This document shows, one piece after another, positions 33,442 through 40,722 of a stretch of 42,316 bases of DNA. Origin of the DNA: Clostridiales bacterium (GTDB lineage Bacteria > Bacillota > Clostridia > Christensenellales > Aristaeellaceae); assembly GCA_015056125.1 (NCBI GenBank), contig SVGW01000021.1, positions 1 to 42,316 of the forward strand. Direction: 5' to 3'. The position numbers and the translations under genes were made by a program. The notes below the pieces were generated by a model, which worked only from the letters and a program-made list of their open reading frames with translations, was not told the origin of the DNA and did not search any database. Every line of letters starts with the position of its first letter. Positions within the stretch are counted from its first letter, which is position 1.

Positions 33442-34254
33442 ATGAAGAAAACTTTATTTATTTCTGATCTGGACGGAACATTGCTCACATCCAAAGAGAC
33501 CCTCTCCCCCTTTACCCTGGAAACCCTGAATCGCTTAACCGGCCAGGGCATGATTTTTTCCTATGCCACCGCCCGATCCTATCACAGTGCCTCCAAAGTG
33601 ACCACAGGGCTTACCGTGCACTTGCCCATCATCGTCAATAACGGCGTATTCATTCTGGAAAATATCACTTGGAAGCGGCTGCATGCATCCTATTACACCC
33701 CTGAAGAGGCAAAGCGCATCCTGGAAACGCTGAATCAGCGAAGCGTGCACCCCCTGGCTTATACCTATCTAAATGGAGAACAAAAATACTCTTACCGCCC
33801 CGAATGCCTCAGCCGGGGCATCCGGCATTTTCTGGATACCCGACCGGATGATCCCCGCCGCCGGCCTGCCGCTGCAGAATATATGCTGGATGGCGACTTA
33901 TTCTACTTCCTTTGCATTGACGAAACGGAAAAGCTTTTCCCCTGCTATCAGCAATTGAAGGATGAATTTCACTGCGTATATCAAATTGATATGTATGATG
34001 GAGAGCAGTGGCTGGAAATCATGCCCAAAACCGCCACCAAGGCCAGCGCAGCGCTCAAGCTCAAGGAAATGATGGGCTGCGAAAAAATCGTGGCCTTTGG
34101 GGATGGGCTCAACGATCTGCCCCTTTTTGCCGTGGCCGATGAATGCTATGCCATGGAAAACGCCGATGAGCAGCTAAAGCGGGCCGCCACCAAAGTAATC
34201 GGCAGCAATAATGATGATGGCGTTGCCAAGTGGCTCCTTAACAACTGGAAATAA
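33442..34254 (+). CDS. Cof-type HAD-IIB phosphatase
   Basis: A protein of 270 residues, the third Cof-like HAD phosphatase in the window but more distant from the tandem pair at 23285-24962. Motif I is LFISDLDGTLLTSKETLSPF, motif II IFSYATARSYHSASKV (Thr/Ser position kept), and motif IV VAFGDGLNDLPLFAVADECY. The cap has an unusual basic stretch RPDDPRRRPAAAEYM. Substrate unknown. The ATG at 33442 follows GGAGAAAGC. The tyrS terminator lies just upstream and no clear promoter is seen in the 14 bp between, so it may depend on read-through. Confidence 0.88.
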   Translation: MKKTLFISDLDGTLLTSKETLSPFTLETLNRLTGQGMIFSYATARSYHSASKVTTGLTVHLPIIVNNGVFILENITWKRLHASYYTPEEAKRILETLNQRSVHPLAYTYLNGEQKYSYRPECLSRGIRHFLDTRPDDPRRRPAAAEYMLDGDLFYFLCIDETEKLFPCYQQLKDEFHCVYQIDMYDGEQWLEIMPKTATKASAALKLKEMMGCEKIVAFGDGLNDLPLFAVADECYAMENADEQLKRAATKVIGSNNDDGVAKWLLNNWK

Positions 34255-34259
34255 TGATG

Positions 34260-34289
34260 TTGCACCCCTGCTTTTCCGGCGCATAGAAT
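34260..34289 (+). promoter_or_regulatory. Possible promoter of the LysM gene
   Basis: TTGCAC (34260-34265) and TAGAAT (34284-34289) are 18 bp apart. The -10 region GCATAGAATG could also be read as a sporulation-type CATAnnnT box; the sequence does not decide between the two. Confidence 0.35.
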
Positions 34290-34321
34290 GAAAGGGAAAG
34301 CCAAGAAAGGGGTGCTTCATT

Positions 34322-34972
34322 ATGGATCAATCAAGCTCCACTCAAACCTGCGCCTATCAGTACACCGTGAAGCGAGGCGACAGCTTTTACCTCATCGCCC
34401 ATCGCCTGGGGGTATCCCTGCGGGATCTATTGGACGCCAATTCCTCCATTCCCCCCTCCCGGCTCACGGTGGGCGATGTGTTGTGCATTCCCTACGGCGA
34501 GGATGTGCAAACCCCGGCTGGGGACGGCAACACCCAGGGTGGAAGCACCGGAAGCGATAACAGCAACTGCGTTTGCCCCGAAACGCCCACGGAGCCTGAT
34601 ACTCCCCCTCAACCCGAAACGCCGTCTGAACCTGAAACACCCTCCAACGTCTGCCCGCCCAACCGGCGCACCGTGGTGCAAGAGGGGCAAACGGCCAGCG
34701 ATTTGCAATTGCGCTATGATCTGAGCTATTATACTTTGCAAAGCGCCAATAGCGATAAGGATCTGGAAGCATTGCAAAGCGGCGACGTGGTGTGCATTCC
34801 TGAAAATAACCTTCCTTGCAATCTGCCCACCACCGTCACCTTGCAGGAAAATGAAACCCTGGAAACCGTTGCCGTTACATATAACCTGCCCATTGCTTCT
34901 CTGCTTCGGGTAAATCCCTGCCTGGCCCCGGAGGATTTCACGGCAGGGGTTACCATCCGGCTGCCCAACTGA
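34322..34972 (+). CDS. Protein with three LysM domains
   Basis: A protein of 216 residues without signal peptide or membrane segment. LysM 1 is at about 13-58 (YTVKRGDSFYLIAHRLGVSL, then LTVGDVLCIPYG). A Gly/Ser then Pro/Glu/Thr-rich linker spans 60-110 (CPETPTEPDTPPQPETPSEP). LysM 2 is at about 118-163 (VQEGQTASDLQLRYDLSYYT, then LQSGDVVCIPE). LysM 3 is at about 170-216 (VTLQENETLETVAVTYNLPI). LysM binds N-acetylglucosamine polymers such as peptidoglycan. Absence of a secretion signal is common for spore-coat LysM proteins such as SafA, so a coat or cortex role is possible but only inferred. Seven Cys residues are spread around the linker and repeats. Confidence 0.85.
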   Translation: MDQSSSTQTCAYQYTVKRGDSFYLIAHRLGVSLRDLLDANSSIPPSRLTVGDVLCIPYGEDVQTPAGDGNTQGGSTGSDNSNCVCPETPTEPDTPPQPETPSEPETPSNVCPPNRRTVVQEGQTASDLQLRYDLSYYTLQSANSDKDLEALQSGDVVCIPENNLPCNLPTTVTLQENETLETVAVTYNLPIASLLRVNPCLAPEDFTAGVTIRLPN

Positions 34973-34977
34973 TATCA

Positions 34978-35011
34978 AAAAAGCGCTGAAGCGAATGCTT
35001 CAGCGCTTTTT
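34978..35011. terminator. Bidirectional terminator between lysM gene and ABC operon
   Basis: AAAAAGCGCTGAAGC (34978-34992) and its exact complement (34997-35011) form a 15-bp stem around GAAT, with T-runs on both strands. Confidence 0.95.
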
Positions 35012-35022
35012 CAATGGAAACA

Positions 35023-35817
35023 TCAGGAAAGCAGCAGCCGGTCGCTTTCCAGCTTTCCGCCGCTGGCCTTTTCAAAGAGGGCGATCAGATCGGATTTATC
35101 CAAATTCTTCTTTTCTTCGCCGGAAATTTCCACGGCGATATTGCCCTCATGCATCATGATCAGCCGATTGCCCAGGCGGATGGCGTCCTGCATATTATGG
35201 GTTACCATCAGGGTGGTCAGCTTGTTTTCTTCCACCAGCTTCTGGGTTAAATCCAGCACCTTGGCCGCCGTTTTGGGGTCCAGGGCTGCAGTGTGCTCAT
35301 CCAGCAAAAGCAGCTTGGGGGCCTGGAGCGTGGCCATCAGCAGGGTGAGCGCCTGGCGCTGGCCGCCGGAAAGCAGGCCCACCTTATCGGTCATTCTGCT
35401 TTCCAAGCCCAAATCCAATTGCTGAAGCAGTTCCTTGTATTTCACCCGTTCCGCCGCCGTAACGCCCCATTTGAGGGTGCGCCGCTGTCCTCTACGATAG
35501 GCCAGCGCCAAATTTTCTTCAATATTCATATCCGCCGCCGTGCCCATCATAGGATCCTGGAATACCCGGCCCAGGTGCTTGGCCCGCCGATGCTCCGGCA
35601 GCTTGGTCACTTCATGCCCATCCAGGAAAATATGCCCTTCATCCACGGGATACACCCCCGCCACACAGTTGAGCAGGGTAGATTTTCCCGCGCCGTTGCC
35701 GCCGATCACGGTGACAAAATCGCCGGGATTCAAAGTGAAATTCACGCCGGTAAGGGCCACTTTTTCATTCACTGTGCCGCGATTAAAAATCTTTTTCAAA
35801 TCCTTGATCTGCAGCAT
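35023..35817 (-). CDS. ABC transporter ATP-binding protein (TrpZ-like)
   Basis: A protein of 264 residues that powers the importer encoded upstream. Walker A is VIGGNGAGKSTLLNCVAG (about 36-53), Q-loop region VFQDPMMGTAADMNIEENL, signature LSGGQRQALTLLMATL (about 148-163), Walker B KLLLLDEHTAALDPKTAA and the switch His in LTTLMVTHNM. DEHTAALDP with a His after the catalytic Glu is typical of this subgroup, which serves DUF534-type binding proteins. It starts one base after the permease stop, with GGAGG upstream. Last gene of the operon. Confidence 0.93.
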   Translation of the reverse strand: MLQIKDLKKIFNRGTVNEKVALTGVNFTLNPGDFVTVIGGNGAGKSTLLNCVAGVYPVDEGHIFLDGHEVTKLPEHRRAKHLGRVFQDPMMGTAADMNIEENLALAYRRGQRRTLKWGVTAAERVKYKELLQQLDLGLESRMTDKVGLLSGGQRQALTLLMATLQAPKLLLLDEHTAALDPKTAAKVLDLTQKLVEENKLTTLMVTHNMQDAIRLGNRLIMMHEGNIAVEISGEEKKNLDKSDLIALFEKASGGKLESDRLLLS

Positions 35818-35818
35818 T

Positions 35819-36721
35819 TCAAGCGCCCTCCTTTTTCAGCGATTTTTTAAATTTGGCCAGCATTTCCTTGCCCTGAGGCAGCCACAGGCAAAGGGCCACA
35901 GTAACAGCAGTGAACAGCTTCAAATCGTTGGAATTCATGCCCATCTTCAATACCAGCGCGATAATCACGCGATAGGTGACCGCGCCCAAAATCAGGGCCA
36001 GCAAACGGCGGTAGAACCCGCGCCCGCCAAAGAGCACTTCGCCGATAATCAGGGAAGCCAAGCCAATCACGATGCTGCCCGTGCCCATCTGCACATCGGC
36101 AAAATTCTGGCTTTGGGCAATGAAGGAGCCGGCCAAGGCCACCAGGCCATTGCTGATCACCAGGCCCAGGATTTTCATGGTATCCGTATTCACGCCCTGG
36201 GCGCGCACCATCTTCTGGTTATTGCCGGTAGCACGAATGGCGCTGCCCAGCTCGGTGCCAAAGAACCAATACAAAAGCGTGATCACAATCATTGCAAAGA
36301 CGAAGCCCACAATAATTGCAGATACGTTTTTATCAATTCCCAAATTGGTCAATGGCTTAAAAACCGTGCTCATCCGCAGAATGGATACATTGGGCATGCC
36401 CATAATGCGCAGGTTCACAGAATAGAGGGCAATCATGGTAAGGATGCCGGAAAGCAGCGCCGGGATTTTTAATTTGGTATGCAGCAGGCCGGTGCAAAGC
36501 CCAGCCAGGCAGCCACCCAGCATCGCAATAAAAGAGGCAAGATAGGGATCCACCTTCTGGGTGATCAAAACGCAGGCGATGGCGCCACCCAGGGGCAGCG
36601 TACCCTCCACCGTCAGGTCTGCGATATCCAGGATCCGATAGGTAATATACACGCCAATCGTCATAATGGCCCATAAAAGCCCCAACGAAACTGCGCCCAG
36701 CAAAACTTGTGTCATGATCAA
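35819..36721 (-). CDS. ABC transporter permease (TrpY-like)
   Basis: A protein of 300 residues of the branched-chain-type permease family (BPD_transp_2, TrpY/UPF0100 type). About eight hydrophobic segments are visible. The conserved cytoplasmic loop ELGSAIRATGNNQKMVRAQG lies at about 152-171, and the N-terminal YRILDIADLTVEGTLPLGGA is typical of this subgroup. The reading starts at TTG 36721, which has AAGGA eight bases upstream; the ATG at 36715 is possible but too far from it. It lies between the binding protein and the ATPase. Confidence 0.9.
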   Translation of the reverse strand: MIMTQVLLGAVSLGLLWAIMTIGVYITYRILDIADLTVEGTLPLGGAIACVLITQKVDPYLASFIAMLGGCLAGLCTGLLHTKLKIPALLSGILTMIALYSVNLRIMGMPNVSILRMSTVFKPLTNLGIDKNVSAIIVGFVFAMIVITLLYWFFGTELGSAIRATGNNQKMVRAQGVNTDTMKILGLVISNGLVALAGSFIAQSQNFADVQMGTGSIVIGLASLIIGEVLFGGRGFYRRLLALILGAVTYRVIIALVLKMGMNSNDLKLFTAVTVALCLWLPQGKEMLAKFKKSLKKEGA

Positions 36722-36775
36722 CCGTCCATTCCTTGTGGATTTCTTTCGAAAAGATGAGGGAAAAAATACGGGAAT

Positions 36776-36812
36776 GCTCCGGGAGGGAAACAGTGGATTC
36801 CTCTCCCGGAGC
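36776..36812 (-). other. Intercistronic hairpin after the binding-protein gene
   Basis: GCTCCGGGAG (36776-36785) pairs with CTCCCGGAGC (36803-36812). On the minus strand ATTCCCG and then TATTTTTTCC follow, so it may act as a partial terminator or protect the binding-protein mRNA from 3' decay. Such hairpins often set the excess of binding protein over membrane parts. Confidence 0.6.
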
Positions 36813-36841
36813 GAAGATTGCCTTTTTATATCCTAATGGGA

Positions 36842-37819
36842 TTATTTCGCAGCTTCCATTTCCTGAGCGTATTCCAAATACTTTTCGGGGATTTCAAAGC
36901 CGATTTCATCCGCCATGGTCTTATTGAAGGTGTAGGCATAGCCGCTGTTGGCAAACTGGATGGGCATGGTGGATACATCCGCGCCGTTCAGCACTTCCAC
37001 AGCCATCAGGCCGGTCTGGTAGCCCAGATCATAATACTGCAGGCCCAGGGTGGCCAGGCCGCCGGCCATGGCCATGCCGGCTTCGCCGGTGATAACGGGG
37101 GTCTTGCTGTCAGCCACAACGCCGTACACAATGGGCATAGCGGAGGCAAATACGTTATCGGTGGGGATGTAGATGGCGTCGCACTGGGTCACGATCTGCT
37201 GGGTGGCCTGCTGCACGTCATTGGTATTGGTCACGGTTACTTCGGTATAGGCAAGATTCAGCTTTTCGATAGCAGCCTTGGCCATCTGCGCCTGAAGCAC
37301 GGAGTTGTCTTCAGAAGAAGTATAGAGCACGCCAACAGTCTTGGCATCGGGGAAGAGCTCATGAATCAATGCAATCTGGGATTCCACAGGGTTCATATCG
37401 GAGGTACCGGAAATATTGTAGCCGGGCTTTTCGTTGCTTTCAGCCAGCAGAGCGATCACATAGTCGGTGATGGCAGTGCCCAGCACAGGGATGGTTTCGG
37501 TTTTACCGGCCATGGTCTTGGCGGCATCGGTGGCGATGGCCAGCACCAGATCGGCATTATCGCCCACAAACTGATCGGCGATGGTGGCAAGGTTGGATTT
37601 GTCGCCCTGGCCATTCTGATAGTTCAGCTTAATGTTCACGCCGTCTTCATAGCCCTTATCCTTCAGAGCCTGAATAAAGCCTTCACGTGCCTGGTCCAGA
37701 GCCACATGCTCCATCTGCTGGATAATGCCAATATAGGGCACCTTCTCATCCGCCAAAGCGGCGCTGCAAGAGAGACACAGAGCCAGGGAAAGAACAATAG
37801 CAAGCAACTTCTTCATCAT
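36842..37819 (-). CDS. ABC transporter substrate-binding protein (TrpX-like)
   Basis: A protein of 325 residues with a signal peptide (MMKKLLAIVLSLALCLSCSA, likely cut after AALA). No proper lipobox Cys is present, which is unusual for a Gram-positive binding protein. The mature part is a PF04392-type binding protein: YIGIIQQMEHVALDQAREGF at the start, ADLVLAIATDAAKTMAG, VGVLYTSSEDNS, IYIPTDNVFASAM and GGLATLGLQYYDLGYQTGLM. This family includes TrpX, a candidate tryptophan binder. AGGAGG precedes the start. Its T-box leader (37880-38158) appears to read a Phe codon, so the ligand is probably an aromatic amino acid. Confidence 0.9.
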   Translation of the reverse strand: MMKKLLAIVLSLALCLSCSAALADEKVPYIGIIQQMEHVALDQAREGFIQALKDKGYEDGVNIKLNYQNGQGDKSNLATIADQFVGDNADLVLAIATDAAKTMAGKTETIPVLGTAITDYVIALLAESNEKPGYNISGTSDMNPVESQIALIHELFPDAKTVGVLYTSSEDNSVLQAQMAKAAIEKLNLAYTEVTVTNTNDVQQATQQIVTQCDAIYIPTDNVFASAMPIVYGVVADSKTPVITGEAGMAMAGGLATLGLQYYDLGYQTGLMAVEVLNGADVSTMPIQFANSGYAYTFNKTMADEIGFEIPEKYLEYAQEMEAAK

Positions 37820-37879
37820 GGGGTCCTCCTAAAAAAAATTTCTAAACGGTTTCAGCCGTTTATGAGCAATGGATGGGAA

Positions 37880-38158
37880 TAAAAAAGCCGCCCTCCAAAA
37901 TCAGAGGGCGGATGAAATATCATCCACGGTACCACCTCAGTTTTGCTTCGCATAGGCGAAGCCTCAGCGGGAAACCAGCATTTCCCTGCTCCGGTAACGG
38001 TGAGCCTCCGGCGCGCCCTACCAAGCCATTTGGCCCTTCAGGCGGCGGCTCTCGGGATGAATTCCTGCTTTGCTTCCTACTCCGATTCCAGCCCCCGGAG
38101 CTCTCTGAAAGGATGCTGCCCAGCAGTACGTTTCCCGGTCATTGCCTTTGATGGACTC
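37880..38158 (-). promoter_or_regulatory. T-box leader of the ABC importer, probable phenylalanine specifier
   Basis: On the minus strand the T-box block GAGGTGGTACCGTGG lies at 37938-37924. A terminator (CCGCCCTC with GAGGGCGG, then CTTTTTTATT) follows at 37911-37880. Stem I has AGAGAGCTCCG and the CGTA/GGA loop-E-like pair. The 3' specifier strand reads CAGGAA-TTC-A-TCCCG. Aligned with the tyrosine T-box in this window (GCGAAT-TAC-C-TCCCG), the codon is UUC, Phe (38061-38059). An alternative register would give UCA (Ser). The T-box call is secure; the specifier is less so. Confidence 0.9.
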
Positions 38159-38159
38159 G

Positions 38160-38188
38160 ATTATATCCCTGTTTTTTCGCCTTGTCAA
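38160..38188 (-). promoter_or_regulatory. Sigma-A promoter of the ABC importer T-box operon
   Basis: On the minus strand TTGACA (38188-38183) and TATAAT (38165-38160) are 17 bp apart. Confidence 0.93.
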
Positions 38189-38222
38189 CCCCTGGAAAGG
38201 CAAAAAAACAATGCTTGTACAA

Positions 38223-38675
38223 TTATTCTTTTTTTGCATGTTCATGCAAAAGCAGCCATTCCTTGCGCCACAGGCCCAGGGAATATCCCCCCATCTTTCC
38301 CTTGGCCGCCACCACCCGATGGCAGGGAATCAGGATGGGCAAAGGATTTTTTCCGTTGGCGCCGCCCACTGCCCGGCAGGCCTTTTCCTTCCCCATGTCG
38401 GCAGCAAGCTGGGCATAGGTGCGCGTTTCTCCATAGGGAATCTGGGCAAGCATCCGCCACACATCCTTTTGAAATGCCGTTCCCTCCGGCGCAAGCGGCA
38501 GGGAAAATTGCCTTCTCTCTCCTGCAAAATATTCTTCCAATTCCCTGCAGGCCTGAAGCAGCAAAGGCGTAGGGGGGATCGTTGCTCCCGCATCCGTAAA
38601 TTCCAGCTTGATCAGCGCCCCATCCCGTTCAACGATCATAATCCGCCCCAGGGGCGATTCCACCGTGGCCCTCAT
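38223..38675 (-). CDS. ogt: Methylated-DNA--protein-cysteine methyltransferase
   Basis: A protein of 150 residues that removes O6-alkyl groups from guanine by a one-time transfer to its own cysteine. The active-site motif is LIPCHRVVAAKGKMGGYSLG with the acceptor Cys near residue 115. The DNA-binding helix-turn-helix region is QKDVWRMLAQIPYGETRTYA. The ATG at 38675 has AGGAG eight bases upstream; an ATG nine bases earlier is too close to it. Single gene; its end is 35 bp from the ABC operon's -35. Confidence 0.94.
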   Translation of the reverse strand: MRATVESPLGRIMIVERDGALIKLEFTDAGATIPPTPLLLQACRELEEYFAGERRQFSLPLAPEGTAFQKDVWRMLAQIPYGETRTYAQLAADMGKEKACRAVGGANGKNPLPILIPCHRVVAAKGKMGGYSLGLWRKEWLLLHEHAKKE

Positions 38676-38698
38676 TTCATCCACTCCTTTTGCAGATT

Positions 38699-38707
38699 AT
38701 CATAGCA
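38699..38707 (-). promoter_or_regulatory. Extended -10 promoter of ogt
   Basis: On the minus strand TGC-TATGAT (38707-38699), 24 bp before the start; no good -35. Confidence 0.4.
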
Positions 38708-38761
38708 CAAATAAAATGTTAAATATTGCAGAAATATGTAGAATTCATTTCTTTTTTATTG

Positions 38762-38767
38762 TATAAT
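38762..38767 (+). promoter_or_regulatory. -10 box of the small-membrane-protein/DUF4230 operon
   Basis: TATAAT at 38762-38767, 29 bp before the small gene's ATG, in a very AT-rich stretch; the -35 is not clear. Confidence 0.5.
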
Positions 38768-38795
38768 AAATCTGATTCTGAAAGGAGGCAGGGCT

Positions 38796-38951
38796 ATGAC
38801 CACCTGTTCTTCCCCCCGCAAGCGCTCCGTGCGCCGATCCAAGCTTTGTCTATGGCACCGCTTTGTGCTGCTGGTTGGCTATGCTTCCCTGCTCTATGGC
38901 GCTGCCCGAGGCGTGGTTTATCTGCTGGTGCTGCTGGGAGGCGCCTCATGA
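38796..38951 (+). CDS. Small membrane protein of 51 residues
   Basis: A short gene with an excellent ribosome site (AAAGGAGG six bases before ATG) that ends by overlapping the next gene's start as ATGA. The protein begins with a basic, Cys- and Ser-containing tail (MTTCSSPRKRSVRRSKLCLW) and continues with one membrane segment (about 22-49, FVLLVGYASLLYGAARGVVY). No family is recognised. Strict coupling to the DUF4230 gene suggests that both act together at the membrane. Confidence 0.75.
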   Translation: MTTCSSPRKRSVRRSKLCLWHRFVLLVGYASLLYGAARGVVYLLVLLGGAS

Positions 38952-39547
38952 AGCGGTTTTTCAAGCGTATTCTTAGAATCATTTCCCTGGCACTGGCGCT
39001 GATGCTGGCCGCTGTGTTTTATCCCTATGCCAAGGATTGGCTGCAAGGCATTTTCCCCCAGGGAAAATATGAGCGCATTTCCACCCTGCTCACCCATGAA
39101 TTGGAGGAAGCAGGGGAGCTTACCGCCATCCGCTACACCGATACCGGCATCATGTATGCTGAAACCAACGCCCTCTTCCTGGGCAGCGTACAGCAGGTGA
39201 GCGTTCCCTATGCCTATGAAATCGGCCTGGGTTTCCCATTGAGTGAGGTAAAAATCCAGCCGCTGGAAAACGCCATGGAAGTTACCCTCCCCCAAATCCG
39301 CATGCTCTATGACAGTTTCCAGGTGACGGGTGAACCGGAAGTGAATGATTTTTGGTATCATCTTACCGAAAGCCGTTATCAAAAAATGCTGGATGATCAG
39401 GCCCTTTCCTGCCGGGAGGAATATCTGGAAGGGGAGCAATACCGACAGGAAGCCTGGGATGCAGCCTGCAAGACCCTGCAAACGCTCTTTGCCCAATGGG
39501 CCAATGAATCCCTGATCATTACCTTTGTGCCCGTGTCTTTCCCATAA
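38948..39547 (+). CDS. Membrane-anchored DUF4230 protein
   Basis: A protein of 199 residues. A basic start and one N-terminal membrane segment (KRFFKRILRIISLALALMLA, residues 2-21) anchor it with the rest outside. The body matches the DUF4230 pattern: ELEEAGELTAIRYTDTGIMY (about 50-70), SVPYAYEIGLGFPLSEVKI, EVTLPQIRMLYDSF, and a helical C-terminal part. No enzyme activity is known for the family. The ATG overlaps the preceding stop. The terminator at 39559-39583 ends the unit. Confidence 0.8.
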   Translation: MKRFFKRILRIISLALALMLAAVFYPYAKDWLQGIFPQGKYERISTLLTHELEEAGELTAIRYTDTGIMYAETNALFLGSVQQVSVPYAYEIGLGFPLSEVKIQPLENAMEVTLPQIRMLYDSFQVTGEPEVNDFWYHLTESRYQKMLDDQALSCREEYLEGEQYRQEAWDAACKTLQTLFAQWANESLIITFVPVSFP

Positions 39548-39558
39548 CCGTCTCTTTT

Positions 39559-39583
39559 GCGCCCTTGACAGGGCGCTTTCTTT
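39559..39583 (+). terminator. Terminator whose loop is the argF -35 box
   Basis: GCGCCC (39559-39564) and GGGCGC (39571-39576) form a 6-bp stem; TTTCTTTG follows. The six-base loop is TTGACA, which is also the -35 of the argF promoter. Confidence 0.7.
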
Positions 39584-39593
39584 GCCTTATAAT
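39565..39593 (+). promoter_or_regulatory. Sigma-A promoter of argF
   Basis: TTGACA (39565-39570) and TATAAT (39588-39593) are 17 bp apart. The leader is about 40 nt and AGGAGG precedes the argF ATG. No ARG box is obvious. Confidence 0.9.
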
Positions 39594-39638
39594 CATACCG
39601 TTTAATGCATAATTTTCATTTTTAGGAGGATATATACC

Positions 39639-40541
39639 ATGAAGCATTTATTGAAGCTTTCCGATCTTTCCCGGGCGGAGATTACTGAAATTCTGGACTT
39701 GGCCGATCAGCTGAAGCAGGAAAAAAAGGCCGGCATCCCCCATCCCCATTTAGCGGGAAAAACCCTGGGCATGATTTTCCAGAAATCCTCCACCCGCACC
39801 CGGGTATCCTTTGAAGTGGGCATGTATCAATTGGGCGGCTCCGCCCTGTTCCTTTCCTCCAATGATCTGCAGATTGGCCGGGGCGAACCGGTGCAGGATA
39901 CCGCCCGGGTGCTTTCCCGGTATCTGGACGGCATCATGATCCGCACCTTTGCCCAGGCGGAAGTGGAAGCCCTGGCGGAATACGGCTCCATTCCCATTAT
40001 CAACGGCCTCACCGACTATGCTCATCCCTGCCAGGTGCTGGCTGATTTGATGACCATCAGGGAGCACAAGGGAAAGACCGACGGGCTCAAGCTTTGCTTC
40101 GTGGGCGATGGAAATAACATGGCCAATTCCCTGATCGCAGGCTGCATCAAGATGGGCATGAAAGTGGCCATCGCTTGCCCCAAGGATTATCAGCCCGACG
40201 CCGCCCTCATGGCCTGGGCCAAGGAAAACGGCGATTTCCTCTGCACCGAAAATGTGCTGGAAGCCGCCAAGGGCGCCGATGTGCTCTACACCGATGTATG
40301 GGCCTCCATGGGCCAGGAAAGCGAAAAGAAGCAGCGGGAAGCCGCCTTCCAAGGGTATCAGGTGAATGATGCAGTGATGGCCGCGGCCAATCCCGGCGCC
40401 ATGGTGATGCATTGCCTGCCCGCCCACCGGGAGGAAGAAATCACCGCCAAGGTGTTTGAAGAGCATGCCGATGAAATTTTTGATGAAGCGGAAAACCGGC
40501 TCCACGCCCAGAAAGCCGTGCTGGTGAAGCTGATGAAGTAA
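39639..40541 (+). CDS. argF: Ornithine carbamoyltransferase
   Basis: A protein of 300 residues that joins carbamoyl phosphate and ornithine to citrulline, in arginine synthesis or the reverse catabolic route. Carbamoyl-phosphate motif KSSTRTRVSFEVGMYQLGG (about 49-67), HPCQVLADLMTIRE (about 129-142), ornithine loop DVWASMGQESEKKQRE and MHCLPAHREEEITAKVF (about 262-278) are all present. Length is normal. No other arg gene is adjacent, so the direction of use cannot be told. A hairpin repeat follows the stop. Confidence 0.96.
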   Translation: MKHLLKLSDLSRAEITEILDLADQLKQEKKAGIPHPHLAGKTLGMIFQKSSTRTRVSFEVGMYQLGGSALFLSSNDLQIGRGEPVQDTARVLSRYLDGIMIRTFAQAEVEALAEYGSIPIINGLTDYAHPCQVLADLMTIREHKGKTDGLKLCFVGDGNNMANSLIAGCIKMGMKVAIACPKDYQPDAALMAWAKENGDFLCTENVLEAAKGADVLYTDVWASMGQESEKKQREAAFQGYQVNDAVMAAANPGAMVMHCLPAHREEEITAKVFEEHADEIFDEAENRLHAQKAVLVKLMK

Positions 40542-40551
40542 AGTATATATA

Positions 40552-40655
40552 TTTTTTTCGAGAGGGTGCTTTTGAGTCAAAAGCACCCTCTCGTGCTCTC
40601 CCGAAAACCATTTCGGATCAATTCATTTTCCATTTTATCAGCAGTTTCCCCGAGC
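40552..40655 (+). repeat. Hairpin repeat of the GCGTC/GAGTC-loop family
   Basis: T7 (40552-40558) is followed by a perfect 15-bp stem (40559-40573 with 40579-40593) with loop GAGTC. Then CCGAAA (40601-40606) and TTTCGG form a second small hairpin, and GTTTCCCCGAGC follows near 40644-40655. These blocks match in order the 107-bp unit at 8105 (T7, stem, CCGAAAACC, GTTTCTCCGAGC). The stem sequence itself differs but stays self-complementary. No T-run follows it, so it is not a normal argF terminator. Confidence 0.8.
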
Positions 40656-40670
40656 TTATTTCTGAATACC

Positions 40671-40696
40671 TGTAACAAAACGATCGAATGCCGGAC
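40671..40696 (+). promoter_or_regulatory. Probable ECF-type autoregulated promoter
   Basis: TGTAAC (40671-40676) followed after 16 bp by GGAC (40693-40696, in CCGGACTAAC). This resembles ECF promoters with a TGTAAC or GAAC -35 and a CGxC -10. It lies 27 bp before the sigma factor start, and no sigma-A boxes are seen there. Confidence 0.55.
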
Positions 40697-40722
40697 TAAC
40701 AAGGTGAAAGGGGGAAAGAGAG

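Noticed and set aside
38726..38947. N-terminal extension of the DUF4230 protein
   Set aside because: The extension is out of frame with the small membrane gene that has the clear ribosome site; the true start at 38948 gives a normal membrane anchor.
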